This document shows positions 1 through 9,826 of a stretch of 64,000 nt of DNA, piece after piece. Positions within the stretch are counted from its first letter, which is position 1. Each line of letters begins with the position of its first letter. Origin of the DNA: Saccharopolyspora flava (lineage in GTDB: Bacteria; Actinomycetota; Actinomycetes; Mycobacteriales; Pseudonocardiaceae); contig NZ_FOZX01000001.1 of assembly GCF_900116135.1 (NCBI RefSeq), forward strand, positions 868,001-932,000, given 5' to 3'. A program made the translations under genes and the position numbers. Under the pieces are notes generated by a model, which did no database searches, was not told the origin of the DNA, and saw only the letters and a program-made list of their open reading frames with translations.

Positions 1-223
1 CGAGCGCGACCACCTCGCCCGCCACCCCGTCGCCGGGGGTGTAGGGCGGGTTCATCTCGAAGTACTCGCGTCCCCAGCCCTGGCGGAGCCGGGTGTCGAT
101 GAACAGCACGTCCACGGCCGCCATCCGGACCAGGACTTCTCCCGGTCGTGGTTCGGGCACGGGTCGTTCGACCACCGACAGGACTTCCGGTCCCCCGAAC
201 TCGTTCACCTGCACCGCTCGCAT
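1..223 (-). CDS. Zinc-type alcohol dehydrogenase / quinone oxidoreductase (N-terminal part, cut by window edge)
   Basis: The reverse strand from the ATG at 223 encodes the N-terminal GroES-like part of an MDR-family NAD(P)H-dependent oxidoreductase. It begins MRAVQVNEFGGPEVL, followed by a PGEVLVRM segment and then PYTPGDGVAGEV, the usual opening of quinone reductase/zeta-crystallin-like members. About 74 residues are present and the rest lies beyond the left edge. The zinc and nucleotide-binding parts are not visible, so substrate and exact subfamily cannot be assigned. Confidence 0.8.
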   Translation of the reverse strand, partial: MRAVQVNEFGGPEVLSVVERPVPEPRPGEVLVRMAAVDVLFIDTRLRQGWGREYFEMNPPYTPGDGVAGEVVAL

Positions 224-370
224 TCCGATCACTCCGCCCTTCGCGTCGACTGCACCCACCGTCGAACTTCGAGCGAGCTGGAGGTCAAGGGGGCGTTTCG
301 GTCAGGAGGGACTCGGCGGAGTCGATACCGGTCAGATCGATCGCCATGACACGTCGCGGCGATGAAGGGG

Positions 371-1153
371 TCATCCGAGTCGCTGCGCGAACGCGAGCTG
401 GGTCAGATAGCGCTTGGTGATGGTGCCGCCGTCTTCCTCGATGCACCTGCCGATGCAGGTCAGCAGCTGCTCGCGGGCGGAGTCGGGCATCGCCCGGTGG
501 CCCGAGTAGGTCATCAGCAGGTCGAGGTAGGCGTCGACCGCGTAGGTCGCTTCCCACTCGTAGTGGTGGAACTCCGGCGGGCTGAACCGGCCCGACCGGT
601 GGAACTCGTCCGGGTCCTGGGCGATCTCGTCGGCCGCGGGAAGCCGCCGGCCTCGTTCGGTGCGCGGATCGAACCGTTCGTAGCAGCGCTGGATCCGGGT
701 GAAGGACTCCTCGCTGCCACCGGCGATGTGGTGCGTCGACACCACGGCCAGCGCACCTCGCGGACGCAGCGCATCGGCGGCCTTGGCCATGCGCAGCTCG
801 GGGTCGAGCCAGTGGAACGAGGTCGCGGCCACCACGAGGTCGAAGCCCACCGGAGGCAGCTCCCAGCTCTCGAAGTCCTCGACGACGACCCGCGCCGACG
901 GGTAACCGGCCAGGTGCTCCCGGGCGAGCTTCACCATCTCCTCGCTCCGGTCGAGCGCGGTGAGCGCGAAACCCCGACCGGCCAGGGGCACCGTCGCCTG
1001 CCCGGTGCCGCAGCCGATCTCCAGGACGCGGGCCCCTTCCCCCACCGCGGCCGTGAGCACGTCGAACAGCTGGGACGGATACCCCGGACGGCACCGGTCG
1101 TAGCGCTCGGCGTCCTGCCCGAACACCGAGCGCAGCCGCTCGCGGTCGTTCAC
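371..1153 (-). CDS. Class I SAM-dependent methyltransferase
   Basis: This 260-residue protein starts at a GTG (1153). Motif I is clear as VLEIGCGTGQATVPLA (about residues 40-55), followed by an acidic motif II region (LTALDRSEEM) and FDLVVAATSFHWLD, typical of Methyltransf_11/25 small-molecule or general methyltransferases. The substrate cannot be inferred. It lies 88 bases downstream of hutI on the same strand, and a copy of the dispersed GGAAGGTTCC motif sits in that gap, so it is probably not part of the hut operon. Length is normal for the family. Confidence 0.85.
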   Translation of the reverse strand: MNDRERLRSVFGQDAERYDRCRPGYPSQLFDVLTAAVGEGARVLEIGCGTGQATVPLAGRGFALTALDRSEEMVKLAREHLAGYPSARVVVEDFESWELPPVGFDLVVAATSFHWLDPELRMAKAADALRPRGALAVVSTHHIAGGSEESFTRIQRCYERFDPRTERGRRLPAADEIAQDPDEFHRSGRFSPPEFHHYEWEATYAVDAYLDLLMTYSGHRAMPDSAREQLLTCIGRCIEEDGGTITKRYLTQLAFAQRLG

Positions 1154-1208
1154 CGAGCCATTTCCGAACCGACGGCCATGACGGCAGTGTACGAAGGCGC
1201 GGCGATGT

Positions 1209-1230
1209 TGACAGGAAGGTTCCCGTGCTC
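1209..1230 (-). repeat. Dispersed 22-base motif, copy A
   Basis: On the minus strand it reads GAGCAC then GGGAACCTTCCTGTCA. It lies between hutI and the methyltransferase gene. It is identical in core and flanks to copies at 18800, 19481 and 63951. Confidence 0.85.
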
Positions 1231-1241
1231 ACCGGCGGCCG

Positions 1242-2420
1242 TCAGCGAACGCGGTCGCCTTTCCGCCACACCGCGTGGGTGAGGGGAACCCCGGGCCGGT
1301 AGGCGAGCCACGTCGTGCTCGGGGCGTCGAGCACGTGCACGTCCGCGCGGGCTCCGGGGCGCAGCACGCCGACCGCACCGTCGCCGGTCTCGCGCCGCAG
1401 GGCGCGCGCCCCTCCCCAGGTCGCGGCGAGCACGGCTTCGGTGATGCTCATCCGCATCTGCAGCACGGCGGTGGCCACGCAGAACGCCATCGACGAGGTG
1501 TAGGACGAGCCGGGGTTGCAGTTGCTGGCGAGGGCGACGGTGGCTCCCGCGTCCAGCAGCGCGCGGGCGTCCGGGAGCGGCTGGCGGGTGGACAGGTCGC
1601 AGGCCGGGAGCAAGGTCGCGACCGTGTCGGAGTTCGCGAGCGCGTCGACGTCGGCGGTGCTGAGGTGGGTGCAGTGGTCCACGCTGGCCGCGTCCAGCTC
1701 GACCGCCAGCGCCACGCCGGGGCCCGGCCCGAGCTGGTTGCCGTGGACCCGCAACCCCAGGCCGCGTTGCCGGGCGGCGTGCAGCACTCGCCGGGATTGG
1801 GTGGCGTCGAAGGCACCTTCCTCGCAGAACACGTCGCACCAGCCGACGTGCTCCGCGACGGCGTCGAGCATGTCGCCGCACACCAGGTCCACGTAGTCGT
1901 CGGCATCGGTTCCCGGGGGAACGAGGTGCGCGCCGAGGAAGGTGATCTCGTCGGCGATGCCCGCGGCCACCTTCGCGGACCGCAGTTCGTCGGCGACCGT
2001 CAGCCCGTATCCGGTCTTGGTCTCCACGCACGTCGTGCCCTGGGCGGCCGCTTCGTCGACGTGGCGGCGGAGGGTGTCGGCGAGTTCGGTGTCGGAGGCC
2101 CTCCTGGTGGCGTCGACGGTGACCGCGATCCCGCCCGCCCGGTAGGGCTGCCCGGACATGCGGGCGGCGAACTCGTCGGTGCGGTCGCCGGCGAACACGA
2201 GGTGGGTGTGGCTGTCCACCCAGCCGGGCAGGACCGCTCGCCCTCCGACGTCGACGCGCTCGTCGGCGGCGGGGGCGTGCCGGGAGGAACCGACCCACGC
2301 GACCCGGTCGCCCTCGAGGACCAGCGCGGCGTCGGCGAGGGGTCCGAGCTCGTCGTCGTGGGTGGTGAGTTCACCTATTCCAGTGATAACAGTGGCTGGC
2401 ATCGTTGGCTGTTTCCTCAC
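1242..2420 (-). CDS. hutI: Imidazolonepropionase (histidine degradation)
   Basis: This is the third enzyme of histidine utilisation, hydrolysing imidazolone-5-propionate to N-formimidoyl-L-glutamate. The 392-residue amidohydrolase-superfamily protein carries the metal motif [12 protein letters not shown] near residues 67-78 and the family segments [18 protein letters not shown] and [13 protein letters not shown]. The GTG start at 2420 overlaps the hutF stop by four bases (GTGA), so it is translationally coupled as the last gene of the hut operon. A second possible start is the ATG seven codons in. Confidence 0.95.
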   Translation of the reverse strand: MRKQPTMPATVITGIGELTTHDDELGPLADAALVLEGDRVAWVGSSRHAPAADERVDVGGRAVLPGWVDSHTHLVFAGDRTDEFAARMSGQPYRAGGIAVTVDATRRASDTELADTLRRHVDEAAAQGTTCVETKTGYGLTVADELRSAKVAAGIADEITFLGAHLVPPGTDADDYVDLVCGDMLDAVAEHVGWCDVFCEEGAFDATQSRRVLHAARQRGLGLRVHGNQLGPGPGVALAVELDAASVDHCTHLSTADVDALANSDTVATLLPACDLSTRQPLPDARALLDAGATVALASNCNPGSSYTSSMAFCVATAVLQMRMSITEAVLAATWGGARALRRETGDGAVGVLRPGARADVHVLDAPSTTWLAYRPGVPLTHAVWRKGDRVR

Positions 2421-3706
2421 GCTCGCAGTGCCGCGATGGATTCCCGCAGTTCACGCGCGGTGTCGATGTCGGTGTGAGCGCCGCCGGTGACGACGGTCCG
2501 GCCGTCGACGATCACCTCGCGCACGTCGGCGGCGCGCGCCACGGCCGGTACCGCTTCCGGAGCGACACCCGCCAACCGCGTCGAGTCCAGGTCGACCGCG
2601 ACGAAGTCGGCGCGGGCACCCGGTTCGAGCCGACCGGCATCGGGGTGCCCCAGCGCCGCGTGGGCGGTGGCCATCGACAGCAGCTCCCCCGGTGCGTGAT
2701 GTCCCCGCGTCTCGGTCGCCAACCGCTGGTAGGCCTCCACGGACTGGGCCTCGGCGAGCACGTCGATCACCGAGTGCCCGTCGCTGCCCAGCGACAGCGG
2801 ACTTCCCGCCACCGCCAGCGGACCGGCGGGACCGATCCCGTCGGCCAGGTCCGCCTCGGTCGTCGGGCACAGGCACACCCCGGTGCCGCTTCCGCCCAGC
2901 AGCGCCACGTCCCCGGCCGCGAGGTGGGTGGCGTGCACGGCGGTCACGTTCTCGCCGAGCGCGCCGCGTTCGGCGAGCAGCTGCGTCGGGGTCCGCCCGT
3001 GCGCGGCCAGGCACGCCTCGTTCTCGGCGCGCTGCTCGGACAGGTGGAGGTGCAGGGGAACCTTCCTGTCACGCGCCCACCCCGCGACGGTCTCGATGGC
3101 CTCGGCGGGCACCGCCCGCACCGAGTGCACGGCGGCCCCGGTCGTGACCTCGGGTGCGGTGAAGGTCTCCACGCGTTCGCCCCACCGGCTCGCGTCGCCG
3201 TCGGAGAACCTGCGCTGGATCGGGTCGAGTTCCCGGCCGAAGCCACCGGTGAGGTAGCAGGTGTCCAGCAGCGTCAACCTGATTCCGGCGTCCCGGGCGG
3301 CGTGGGCGAGTGCGTGGCTCATCGCGTTGGGGTCGCGGTAGCGGGAACCGCCGGGGGCGTGGTGGAGGTAGTGGAACTCGCCGACGCCGGTGATGCCCGC
3401 CTGCACCATCTCCGCGTAGACGCCGCGGGCCAGCAGGTAGTAGCTGTCCGGGTCGAGCCGCTCGGCGATCCGGTACATCCGTTCCCGCCAGGTCCAGAAC
3501 GTCCCGCGATCGGTGTCGCCGCGCAGCGCCCGGTGGAAGGCGTGCGAGTGCGCGTTGGCCAAGCCCGGCAGCACCAGCCCGGGAAGCCGCCGCGCACCGC
3601 CGGGCGCCTCCCCCTTCCGCACGGTGGTGATCCGTCCGGCCTCGACCTCGAACAGCACGTCCTGGCAGGGACCGTCGGGCAGCCACGCCCACGCGCACCA
3701 GAACAT
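2417..3706 (-). CDS. hutF: Formimidoylglutamate deiminase
   Basis: It converts N-formimidoyl-glutamate to N-formylglutamate and ammonia. About 429 residues with an amidohydrolase fold. Metal motif [11 protein letters not shown] lies near residue 55, HLHLSEQ is in the middle, and [11 protein letters not shown] provides the late Asp. The ATG at 3706 is chosen; an in-frame GTG at 3715 overlaps the stop of the upstream M20 gene (GTGA) and is an equally plausible coupled start. The presence of HutF means the pathway goes through N-formylglutamate rather than direct HutG formiminoglutamase. A copy of the dispersed motif (3055-3072) lies inside the gene and encodes DRKVP with no change in expected length. 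Confidence 0.93.
   Translation of the reverse strand: MFWCAWAWLPDGPCQDVLFEVEAGRITTVRKGEAPGGARRLPGLVLPGLANAHSHAFHRALRGDTDRGTFWTWRERMYRIAERLDPDSYYLLARGVYAEMVQAGITGVGEFHYLHHAPGGSRYRDPNAMSHALAHAARDAGIRLTLLDTCYLTGGFGRELDPIQRRFSDGDASRWGERVETFTAPEVTTGAAVHSVRAVPAEAIETVAGWARDRKVPLHLHLSEQRAENEACLAAHGRTPTQLLAERGALGENVTAVHATHLAAGDVALLGGSGTGVCLCPTTEADLADGIGPAGPLAVAGSPLSLGSDGHSVIDVLAEAQSVEAYQRLATETRGHHAPGELLSMATAHAALGHPDAGRLEPGARADFVAVDLDSTRLAGVAPEAVPAVARAADVREVIVDGRTVVTGGAHTDIDTARELRESIAALRA
3055..3072 (+). repeat. Dispersed motif copy inside hutF
   Basis: GGGGAACCTTCCTGTCAC within the coding region of hutF. On the coding strand it yields the peptide DRKVP just before the conserved LHLHLSEQ motif. Confidence 0.8.
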
Positions 3707-3711
3707 CCCCC

Positions 3712-4896
3712 TCACCCCGCCAGCTCGGCCAGGACGCGGGCCAGGGCATGGGAACCTTCCTCGCAATCCTCGGCGGTCGCGTGCTCTTCGGGAGCGTGGC
3801 TGATGCCGGTGGGGTTGCGCACGAACAGCATCGCCGTCGGTGTCTCGGCGGCGAGCACGCCCGCGTCGTGGCCGGCACCGGTGGGCAGGGTCGGTGCGTC
3901 GCCGAGGACGGTGCGCAGCCGGTCGCGCAGCGTCGGGTCGAAGTGGACGGTGTCGCCGAAGGACTCCTCGACGACGTCGACGTGGCAGCCTTCCTGAGCG
4001 GCGAATTCCCTCGCCTGACCGGCCAGGTCGTCGACCAGGGCCCGCGCGTCGCGGGGTGCCCGGGCGTCGAGGTGAACGTCCACCGCGGACGCGATGACGT
4101 TGGTGCCGCCCGGGGTGGGGACCAGCCGGCCGACGGTGGCGCGGCCGTCCCGCGTCGCGGCGGCCGCGTCGCGGGCGGCGAGGACGAGCCGGGCGGCGGG
4201 AATCATCGGGTCGTTGCGGTCGTCGATGAGGGTGGCGCCCGCGTGGTTTCCCTGGCCGCGGAACCGGAACCGCCACCTGCCGTGTCCGAGGATCGAGTCG
4301 GCGACCGCGATCGGCCGGTTCAGGTCGATCAGTCCCTTGCCCTGTTCGACGTGCAGTTCCACGAAGGCCGCGATGCGCCCGAGAGCATCGTCGTCGCGGC
4401 CGATGCGGGCCGGGTCCGCGCCGAAGGAGCCCATCGCTTCGGCGAAGGTGAGCCCGTCGGAGTCGCGCAGGCCGCGGGCGCGGTCCGGGTGGATGGTTCC
4501 CGTCATCAACCGCGACCCGAGGCACGGCACGCCGAACCGGCCGCCTTCCTCCTCGGAGAACACGACCAGCGCCAGCGGTGCGCGCGGCCGGAACCCGCGT
4601 TCCCGCAGCAGGTCCACGGCTTCCAGGGCGCTGACCACGCCGAGCGGGCCGTCGAAGGCGCCGCCGCCGGGCACCGAGTCGAGGTGGCTGCCGGTGACGA
4701 CCGCGCCCGGTCCCGGGTTTCCCCACCAGGCCCAGATGTTGGTGTTGGCGTCGGTTTCCACCGCGAGCCCGCGCCGCTCGGCCTGCTCGACGAACCACTC
4801 CCGCAGGTGGCGTTCGGCGTCGTCGAAGACGTGCCGCGAGTAGCCGCCGCGACGCCGGTCCGCGCCGATGCCGGCGAGGTCGTCCAGCCCGCTCAT
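3712..4896 (-). CDS. M20-family amidohydrolase (allantoate amidohydrolase-like); candidate N-formylglutamate hydrolase
   Basis: The 394-residue zinc-dependent M20/N-carbamoyl-amino-acid hydrolase-like protein has the metal motifs [18 protein letters not shown] and [10 protein letters not shown], a later ELHVEQG, and the terminal GHDAG. The family hydrolyses allantoate, ureidoglycolate or N-carbamoyl amino acids. Here it sits inside the hut operon between hutU and hutF with 4-base coupling to hutU, and no HutG-type N-formylglutamate deformylase is seen. I infer that it performs the final step, N-formylglutamate to glutamate plus formate. That substrate is inferred from context only. Confidence 0.85.
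   Translation of the reverse strand: MSGLDDLAGIGADRRRGGYSRHVFDDAERHLREWFVEQAERRGLAVETDANTNIWAWWGNPGPGAVVTGSHLDSVPGGGAFDGPLGVVSALEAVDLLRERGFRPRAPLALVVFSEEEGGRFGVPCLGSRLMTGTIHPDRARGLRDSDGLTFAEAMGSFGADPARIGRDDDALGRIAAFVELHVEQGKGLIDLNRPIAVADSILGHGRWRFRFRGQGNHAGATLIDDRNDPMIPAARLVLAARDAAAATRDGRATVGRLVPTPGGTNVIASAVDVHLDARAPRDARALVDDLAGQAREFAAQEGCHVDVVEESFGDTVHFDPTLRDRLRTVLGDAPTLPTGAGHDAGVLAAETPTAMLFVRNPTGISHAPEEHATAEDCEEGSHALARVLAELAG
3746..3765 (+). repeat. Dispersed motif variant inside the M20 gene
   Basis: GCATGGGAACCTTCCTCGCA, carrying the GGGAACCTTCC core with the alternative TCGCA flank, near the 3' end of the M20 amidohydrolase gene. It encodes the CEEGSHAL segment, which may simply be family sequence. 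Confidence 0.55.
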
Positions 4897-6539
4897 CGGC
4901 CCACCAGCGGGGTCCGCACGCCGCGCTGCGCCGCGACTTCCTCGGCGCGTTCGTATCCGGCGTCGACGTGCCGGATCACCCCCATGCCCGGGTCGTTGGT
5001 GAGGACGCGTTCCAGTTTGCGGGCGGCGAGTTCGGTGCCGTCGGCGACCGTGACCTGACCGGCGTGCAGGGAACGTCCCATGCCGACGCCGCCGCCGTGG
5101 TGCAGCGAGACCCAGGTGGCGCCGGACGCGGTGTTGACGAGGGCGTTGAGCAGCGGCCAGTCGGCGACGGCGTCGGAGGTGTCGGCCATGGCTTCGGTCT
5201 CGCGGTAGGGGGAGGCGACCGAGCCGCAGTCGAGGTGGTCGCGTCCCAGCACGACGGGGGCGGCGAGTTCACCGGAGGCGACCATCTCGTTGAACCGCAG
5301 GCCCGCGGCGGCGCGTTCGCCGTAGCCGAGCCAGCAGATCCGGGCGGGCAGGCCGTGGAAGGGAACCTTCCTGTCAGCCAGCCGCAGCCAACGGGCCAAG
5401 TGCTCGTCGTCGCCGAAGAGTTCCAGCACGGCCCGGTCGGTCTTGGCGATGTCGGCGGGGTCGCCGGACAGCGCCGCCCAGCGGAAGGGACCTTTTCCTT
5501 CGCAGAACAGCGGCCGGATGTAGGCGGGGACGAAGCCGGGGTAGGCGAAGGCCCGGTCGTATCCGGCGAGTTGGGCTTCGCCGCGCAGCGAGTTGCCGTA
5601 GTCGAAGACTTCGGCGCCGGCGTCGAGGAATCCGACCATCGCTTCGACGTGCCGGGCCATGGATTCGCGCGCGCGGGTGGTGAACTCGTCGGGTTTGCGG
5701 GCGGCGTAGTCGGCCCAGTCGTCGAGGTCCACGCCGAGCGGGAGGTAGGACAGCGGGTCGTGGGCGGAGGTCTGGTCGGTGACGATGTCGGCGGGCACGC
5801 CGCGTCGCAGCATCTCGGGCAGCAGGTCGGCGGCGTTGCCGATGACGGCGACCGAGTGGGCGCGGCGGTCTCGCTTGGCGGCGGCGGCCTTGTCGATGGC
5901 CTCGTCGAGGGTGTCGGCGACTTCGTCGAGGTAGCCCTGGCGGGCGCGGCGGTGGGCGCGTTCCGGGTCGCATTCGACGACGAGCGCGGCGCCTTCGTTC
6001 ATGGTGATCGCCAGCGGTTGCGCGCCGCCCATGCCGCCGAGCCCGGCGGTGATGGTGAGGGTGCCCGCGAGCGTTCCGCCGAAGCGCTTGGCGGCGATGG
6101 CCCCGAACGTCTCGTAGGTGCCTTGGAGGATCCCTTGGGTGCCGATGTAGATCCAGGAGCCTGCGGTCATCTGGCCGTACATCATCAGGCCGAGTTCGTC
6201 GAGGCGCCGGAATTCGCTCCAGTTCGCCCAGTCGCCGACGAGGTTGGAGTTGGCGATGAGCACGCGCGGCGCCCATTCGTGGGTGGTCAGGACGCCGACG
6301 GGTTTTCCGGACTGCACCAGCAGCGTCTCGTCGTCGCGCAGCGCGGTGAGTTCCCGGACGAGTGCGTGGTAGCTGGCCCAGTTGCGGGCGGCTTTGCCGG
6401 TCCCGCCGTAGACGACGAGGTCGTGGGGGCGTTCGGCGACGTCGGGGTCGAGGTTGTTCTGCAGCATCCGCAGCGGTGCCTCGGTGCTCCAGCTGCGCGC
6501 GGTCAGGGTCGTGCCGCGCGGGGCTCGCACGTCGGTCAT
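4893..6539 (-). CDS. hutU: Urocanate hydratase
   Basis: The second step of histidine degradation, converting urocanate to imidazolone propionate with tightly bound NAD+. The 548-residue protein shows the family sequence throughout: [12 protein letters not shown] near residue 43, [21 protein letters not shown], the NAD-binding [14 protein letters not shown], the active-site region [19 protein letters not shown], and [17 protein letters not shown] near the C-terminus. The ATG at 6539 overlaps the hutH stop (ATGA) and its own stop overlaps the next gene, so it is embedded in the operon. The dispersed motif at 5361-5376 encodes DRKVP in a segment whose length looks normal for HutU. Confidence 0.97.
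   Translation of the reverse strand: MTDVRAPRGTTLTARSWSTEAPLRMLQNNLDPDVAERPHDLVVYGGTGKAARNWASYHALVRELTALRDDETLLVQSGKPVGVLTTHEWAPRVLIANSNLVGDWANWSEFRRLDELGLMMYGQMTAGSWIYIGTQGILQGTYETFGAIAAKRFGGTLAGTLTITAGLGGMGGAQPLAITMNEGAALVVECDPERAHRRARQGYLDEVADTLDEAIDKAAAAKRDRRAHSVAVIGNAADLLPEMLRRGVPADIVTDQTSAHDPLSYLPLGVDLDDWADYAARKPDEFTTRARESMARHVEAMVGFLDAGAEVFDYGNSLRGEAQLAGYDRAFAYPGFVPAYIRPLFCEGKGPFRWAALSGDPADIAKTDRAVLELFGDDEHLARWLRLADRKVPFHGLPARICWLGYGERAAAGLRFNEMVASGELAAPVVLGRDHLDCGSVASPYRETEAMADTSDAVADWPLLNALVNTASGATWVSLHHGGGVGMGRSLHAGQVTVADGTELAARKLERVLTNDPGMGVIRHVDAGYERAEEVAAQRGVRTPLVGR
5361..5376 (+). repeat. Dispersed motif copy inside hutU
   Basis: GGGAACCTTCCTGTCA, a perfect core match within hutU. 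The coding strand gives DRKVPF just before the conserved [14 protein letters not shown] block. Confidence 0.8.
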
Positions 6540-8071
6540 CGGTCCCTCCCTGTTTCGGCGGCGGCGAGGACGTCGCCGTGGCGGATGAGTTCTTCGGCGG
6601 CGGCGATCTCGGGGGCGATGTGGCGGTCGGGTCCTGGTCCGGGCACGCGGGTGCGGAGCAGGTCGCGGACGGCGCCGGTGGCGGGCCCGGGTTCCAGGGG
6701 TGCGCGCAGGTCGAGGGCGCGTGCGGCGGTGAGCAGTTCGACGGCGAGCACGGTGGTGAGGCCGTCGACGGCGCGGCGGAGTTTGCGGGCGGCGGCCCAG
6801 CCCATGGACACGTGGTCTTCCTGCATGGCGCTGGTGGGGATGGAGTCGACGGAGGCCGGTGCGGCGAGGCGTTTGAGCTCGGAGACGATCCCGGCCTGGG
6901 TGTAGTGGGCGATCATGTGGCCGGAGTCGACGCCGGGGTCGTCGGCGAGGAAGGCCGGGAGCCCGTGGGAGCGGGCGACGTCGAGCATCCGGTCGGTGCG
7001 CCGGTCGCAGATGCTGGCCATGTCGGCGAGCGCGATGGCCAGGAAGTCCAGGACGTAGCCGAGGGGTGCGCCGTGGAAGTTGCCGTTGGATTCGATGCGC
7101 CCGTCGGGCAGGACGACGGGGTTGTCGATGGCGGCGGCGAGTTCGCGGTCGGCGACGGTTTCGGCGTGGCCTGCGGTGTCGCGGGCGGCGCCGTGGACCT
7201 GCGGGGAGCAGCGCAGCGAGTAGGCGTCCTGGACGCGCGGGCAGTCGGGGCCGCGGTGGCTGGCGACGATGGGTGAGCGTGACAGGAAGGCGGCCATCCT
7301 CGCGGCCGAGACGGCTTGGCCGGGGTGCGGGCGGAGCGCCTGCAGGTCGGCGGCGAAGGGCCGGTCGGTGCCGAGGAGGGCTTCGACGCTCATGGCGGCG
7401 GTGAGGTCGGCGACGTCGATGAGGTCGCCGATGTCGTGCAGGGCGAGCACGAGCATCCCGAGCATGCCGTCGGTGCCGTTGGTGAGGGCGAGGCCTTCTT
7501 TCTCGGCGAGGGCGACGGGGGTGATTCCGGCGTCGGCGAGGGCGTCGGCGGCGGGTCGCCGGTGTCCTTCGGCGTCGAGGACGTCGCCTTCTCCGGTGAG
7601 CGCGAGGGCGACGGTGGCCAGGGGTGCGAGGTCGCCGGAGCAGCCGAGCGAGCCGTGCTCGCGGACGAGGGGGACGATGCCGGCGTTGAGCGCGGCGGCG
7701 AGGGCGTGGGCGGTTTCGGGTCGGACGCCGGTGCGGCCGGTGGCGATGGTGTGCAGGCGCAGCAGCATCTGGGCGCGCACGACTTCGGGTTCGACGATGT
7801 CGCCTGCTCCGGCGGCGTGGGAGCGGACGAAGGACTGCTGCAAGGCCGCCCTTCTGTCACGGGGGATGTGGCGGACGGCCAGGGCTCCGAAGCCGGTGGA
7901 GACGCCGTAGACGGGTCGTTCCTCGGCTGCCAGGGCGTCGATGTGCTTGCGGGTGGCGGCGATGCCCTGTTCGGCGAGTTCGCTGAGCCGCACCGGGGTT
8001 CCGCCGCGCGCGACGGAGACGACCTCGGCGCGTGTGAGCGGCTGCGGGCCGATGAACAACTCGGTGTGCAT
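6536..8071 (-). CDS. hutH: Histidine ammonia-lyase
   Basis: First step of histidine degradation: histidine to trans-urocanate plus ammonia, using a self-formed methylidene-imidazolone (MIO) cofactor. 511 residues, normal length. The MIO tripeptide is Cys144-Ser145-Gly146 in [13 protein letters not shown], instead of the enteric Ala-Ser-Gly; Cys in the first position is, as I recall, usual for actinobacterial HutH. The early YGVSTGFG motif and C-terminal QEDHVSMGW are present. It is the first gene of the leftward hut operon. The divergent regulator begins about 78 bases away, with a 16-base inverted repeat between them. Confidence 0.97.
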   Translation of the reverse strand: MHTELFIGPQPLTRAEVVSVARGGTPVRLSELAEQGIAATRKHIDALAAEERPVYGVSTGFGALAVRHIPRDRRAALQQSFVRSHAAGAGDIVEPEVVRAQMLLRLHTIATGRTGVRPETAHALAAALNAGIVPLVREHGSLGCSGDLAPLATVALALTGEGDVLDAEGHRRPAADALADAGITPVALAEKEGLALTNGTDGMLGMLVLALHDIGDLIDVADLTAAMSVEALLGTDRPFAADLQALRPHPGQAVSAARMAAFLSRSPIVASHRGPDCPRVQDAYSLRCSPQVHGAARDTAGHAETVADRELAAAIDNPVVLPDGRIESNGNFHGAPLGYVLDFLAIALADMASICDRRTDRMLDVARSHGLPAFLADDPGVDSGHMIAHYTQAGIVSELKRLAAPASVDSIPTSAMQEDHVSMGWAAARKLRRAVDGLTTVLAVELLTAARALDLRAPLEPGPATGAVRDLLRTRVPGPGPDRHIAPEIAAAEELIRHGDVLAAAETGRDR

Positions 8072-8125
8072 GTCTCCATCCCAACTCGCGGAAGCTCCTG
8101 GCAGAAGCCCTGATGGTGGGTCTGT

Positions 8126-8141
8126 GTCTGGGATGCCAGAC
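8126..8141. promoter_or_regulatory. Candidate operator for the IclR-type hut regulator
   Basis: GTCTGG-GATG-CCAGAC, a perfect 6-base inverted repeat with a 4-base spacer, lies in the short divergent region between hutH (start 8071) and the regulator (start 8149). Position and symmetry fit binding by the IclR dimer; binding itself is inferred. Confidence 0.5.
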
Positions 8142-8148
8142 TCGGTGG

Positions 8149-8931
8149 GTGGGTGAGAGCAGCGATGTGCCCGCGTTGCGGCGGGGGTTGGCGATCTTGC
8201 GCGCGTTGGCCGGTCGGCCGGGTCCGGTGTCGGCGGGGGTGTTGGCCCGCGAGCTGGATTTGCCGAGGTCGACGACGTATCACCTGCTGGCGGAGTTGGT
8301 GGCGGGTGGTTTTGTGGTGCACCTGCCGGAGGAGCGCCGGTACGGGCTGGGTGTGGCGGTGTTCGAGTTGGGGTCGGCGTACGTGCGGCACGATCCGCTG
8401 GAGAGGTTGGCGGGGCCGGTCTTGCGGCGGTTGGTGGATCGGGTGGGGCGCACGGCGCAGCTCGGGGTGTTGCGCGGGGGCGAGCTGCTGTACCTGATCA
8501 AGGAGCGTCCTTCGCAGCCGCAGACCCTGGTGACCGATGTGGGTGTGCGGTTGCCGGCGCAGCTGCCCGCGTCGGGGAGGGCGATGTTGGCGCATCTTCC
8601 GGCGGCTCAGGTGCGCGCGATGTTCCCTTCCTCCGAGCGGTTCGTGCTGCGCACGGATCGGGGGCCGCGGAGCCTGCCGGAGTTGCGGCGGTTGCTGGCC
8701 GAGGAGCGGCGCCGGGGTTGGGCGGTGGAGGACGGGGTGATCACGGCGGGGTTCGCGTCGGTGGCGTGCCCGGTTTTCGATCACACGGCGCGTCCGCTCG
8801 CGGCGATCGCGGTGACGTTCCGCCACGACTGCGAGGGGCCGGGGTGCGGGGAGACGTGGCCGAACCTGGCAGGCGAGGTGGGGCGTGCGGCCGCTGAGCT
8901 GACGTCGCGGATCAGCGGCCGCACGGGGTGA
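8149..8931 (+). CDS. IclR-family transcriptional regulator, probable hut operon regulator
   Basis: About 260 residues. The N-terminal winged helix-turn-helix contains LRRGLAILRALAGRPGPVSA and ELDLPRSTTYHLLAEL. The C-terminal IclR effector domain includes LPASGRAMLAHLP and GVITAGFASVACPVFD. I prefer the GTG at 8149 (VGESSDVPAL) because an upstream ATG at 8113 would place the inverted repeat 8126-8141 inside the gene and add a non-family N-terminus. Divergent placement next to hutH suggests control of histidine use, possibly with urocanate as effector. The gene ends 16 bases from the convergent substrate-binding protein gene. Confidence 0.88.
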   Translation: MGESSDVPALRRGLAILRALAGRPGPVSAGVLARELDLPRSTTYHLLAELVAGGFVVHLPEERRYGLGVAVFELGSAYVRHDPLERLAGPVLRRLVDRVGRTAQLGVLRGGELLYLIKERPSQPQTLVTDVGVRLPAQLPASGRAMLAHLPAAQVRAMFPSSERFVLRTDRGPRSLPELRRLLAEERRRGWAVEDGVITAGFASVACPVFDHTARPLAAIAVTFRHDCEGPGCGETWPNLAGEVGRAAAELTSRISGRTG

Positions 8932-8947
8932 TTCGGTCGTCGGCGGG

Positions 8948-9826
8948 TCAGAGGCCGACGGTGGAGATGAATTCCTTGGCGACGTCGGCGGGGTTGGCCT
9001 TGTCGACTTCGAGTCGCTTGTTGAGCTCGGTGAGCTTGTCGGTGGTCAGCGCCCGGGAGACCTTGTTGAGGACGTCGGCTTGGGGTGGGGTGAGCTTGCC
9101 CTTGCCCGCGAGGGGGACGACGTTCTGGGCGGGGAACATGTTCTTCGGGTCGTCGAGTTTGACGAGGCCGTTGCTCGCGATCTGGGACGAGGTGGTGAAC
9201 AGGTTGGCGACCTGGATCTCGCCGGCGGTGAGCGCGTTGACGGTGATGGTGCCGGCTTCGACGCTGCGGATTTCCTTGAAGGTGCAGCCGTAGTCGCGGG
9301 CGATGGTGGTTTCCCACCGGGATTTCCACTCGGCGGGGGCGCCGAGGACGAGTTCGCCGCAGCGGGGTCCGAGGTCGGTCATCGAGTGCAGGCCGCTGTC
9401 GGCGGTTGCGCGGGTGACGGTGAGGACGTCGGAGTCCTCGGCGGGTGATTGTTCGAGCAGTTCCATGTCGGGTCCGACCTTGGTGCCGAGCTGGTCGTAG
9501 ACCTGCTGGGATTCGGTGGTGGTCGAGGCCGGGTCGAGGAATTGCAGGAGGTTGCCGGTGTATTCGGGGACGAGGGTGAGTTCGCCGTTGCGGACGGCGT
9601 TGACGTAGAACTCGCGGGCGCCGATGCGGGGTCGGGTCTGCACGTCGGTGCCGGTCGTCTTGAGGGCTTCGGCGTAGATGTGCATGAGCAGTTCGCTCTC
9701 GGCGAAGTCCGCGGAGCCGATGACGACCTGCCCGCCCTGGGCCTTGTTGGCTTCCAGCGGGTCTTGCGTTCCGCAGCCGGTGAGCAGCAGGGCCGCGGTG
9801 GCGGCCAGTGCCAGGAGTCGTTTCAT
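8948..9826 (-). CDS. Osmoprotectant-type ABC transporter substrate-binding lipoprotein (OpuC/ProX-like)
   Basis: 292-residue secreted lipoprotein. Signal peptide MKRLLALAATAALLLTGCG ends in a lipobox (LLTGC) at about residue 18. The mature part has the QAT family pattern (GSADFAESELLMHIYAEALK, LVPEYTGNLLQF, TADSGLHSMTDL) seen in glycine betaine/choline/carnitine-binding proteins. The start at 9826 is supported by a strong GGAGGAAAC ribosome site and overlaps the upstream permease stop (ATGA). It is the last gene of a four-gene importer operon. The ligand is likely a quaternary ammonium compound but cannot be fixed. Confidence 0.92.
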   Translation of the reverse strand: MKRLLALAATAALLLTGCGTQDPLEANKAQGGQVVIGSADFAESELLMHIYAEALKTTGTDVQTRPRIGAREFYVNAVRNGELTLVPEYTGNLLQFLDPASTTTESQQVYDQLGTKVGPDMELLEQSPAEDSDVLTVTRATADSGLHSMTDLGPRCGELVLGAPAEWKSRWETTIARDYGCTFKEIRSVEAGTITVNALTAGEIQVANLFTTSSQIASNGLVKLDDPKNMFPAQNVVPLAGKGKLTPPQADVLNKVSRALTTDKLTELNKRLEVDKANPADVAKEFISTVGL

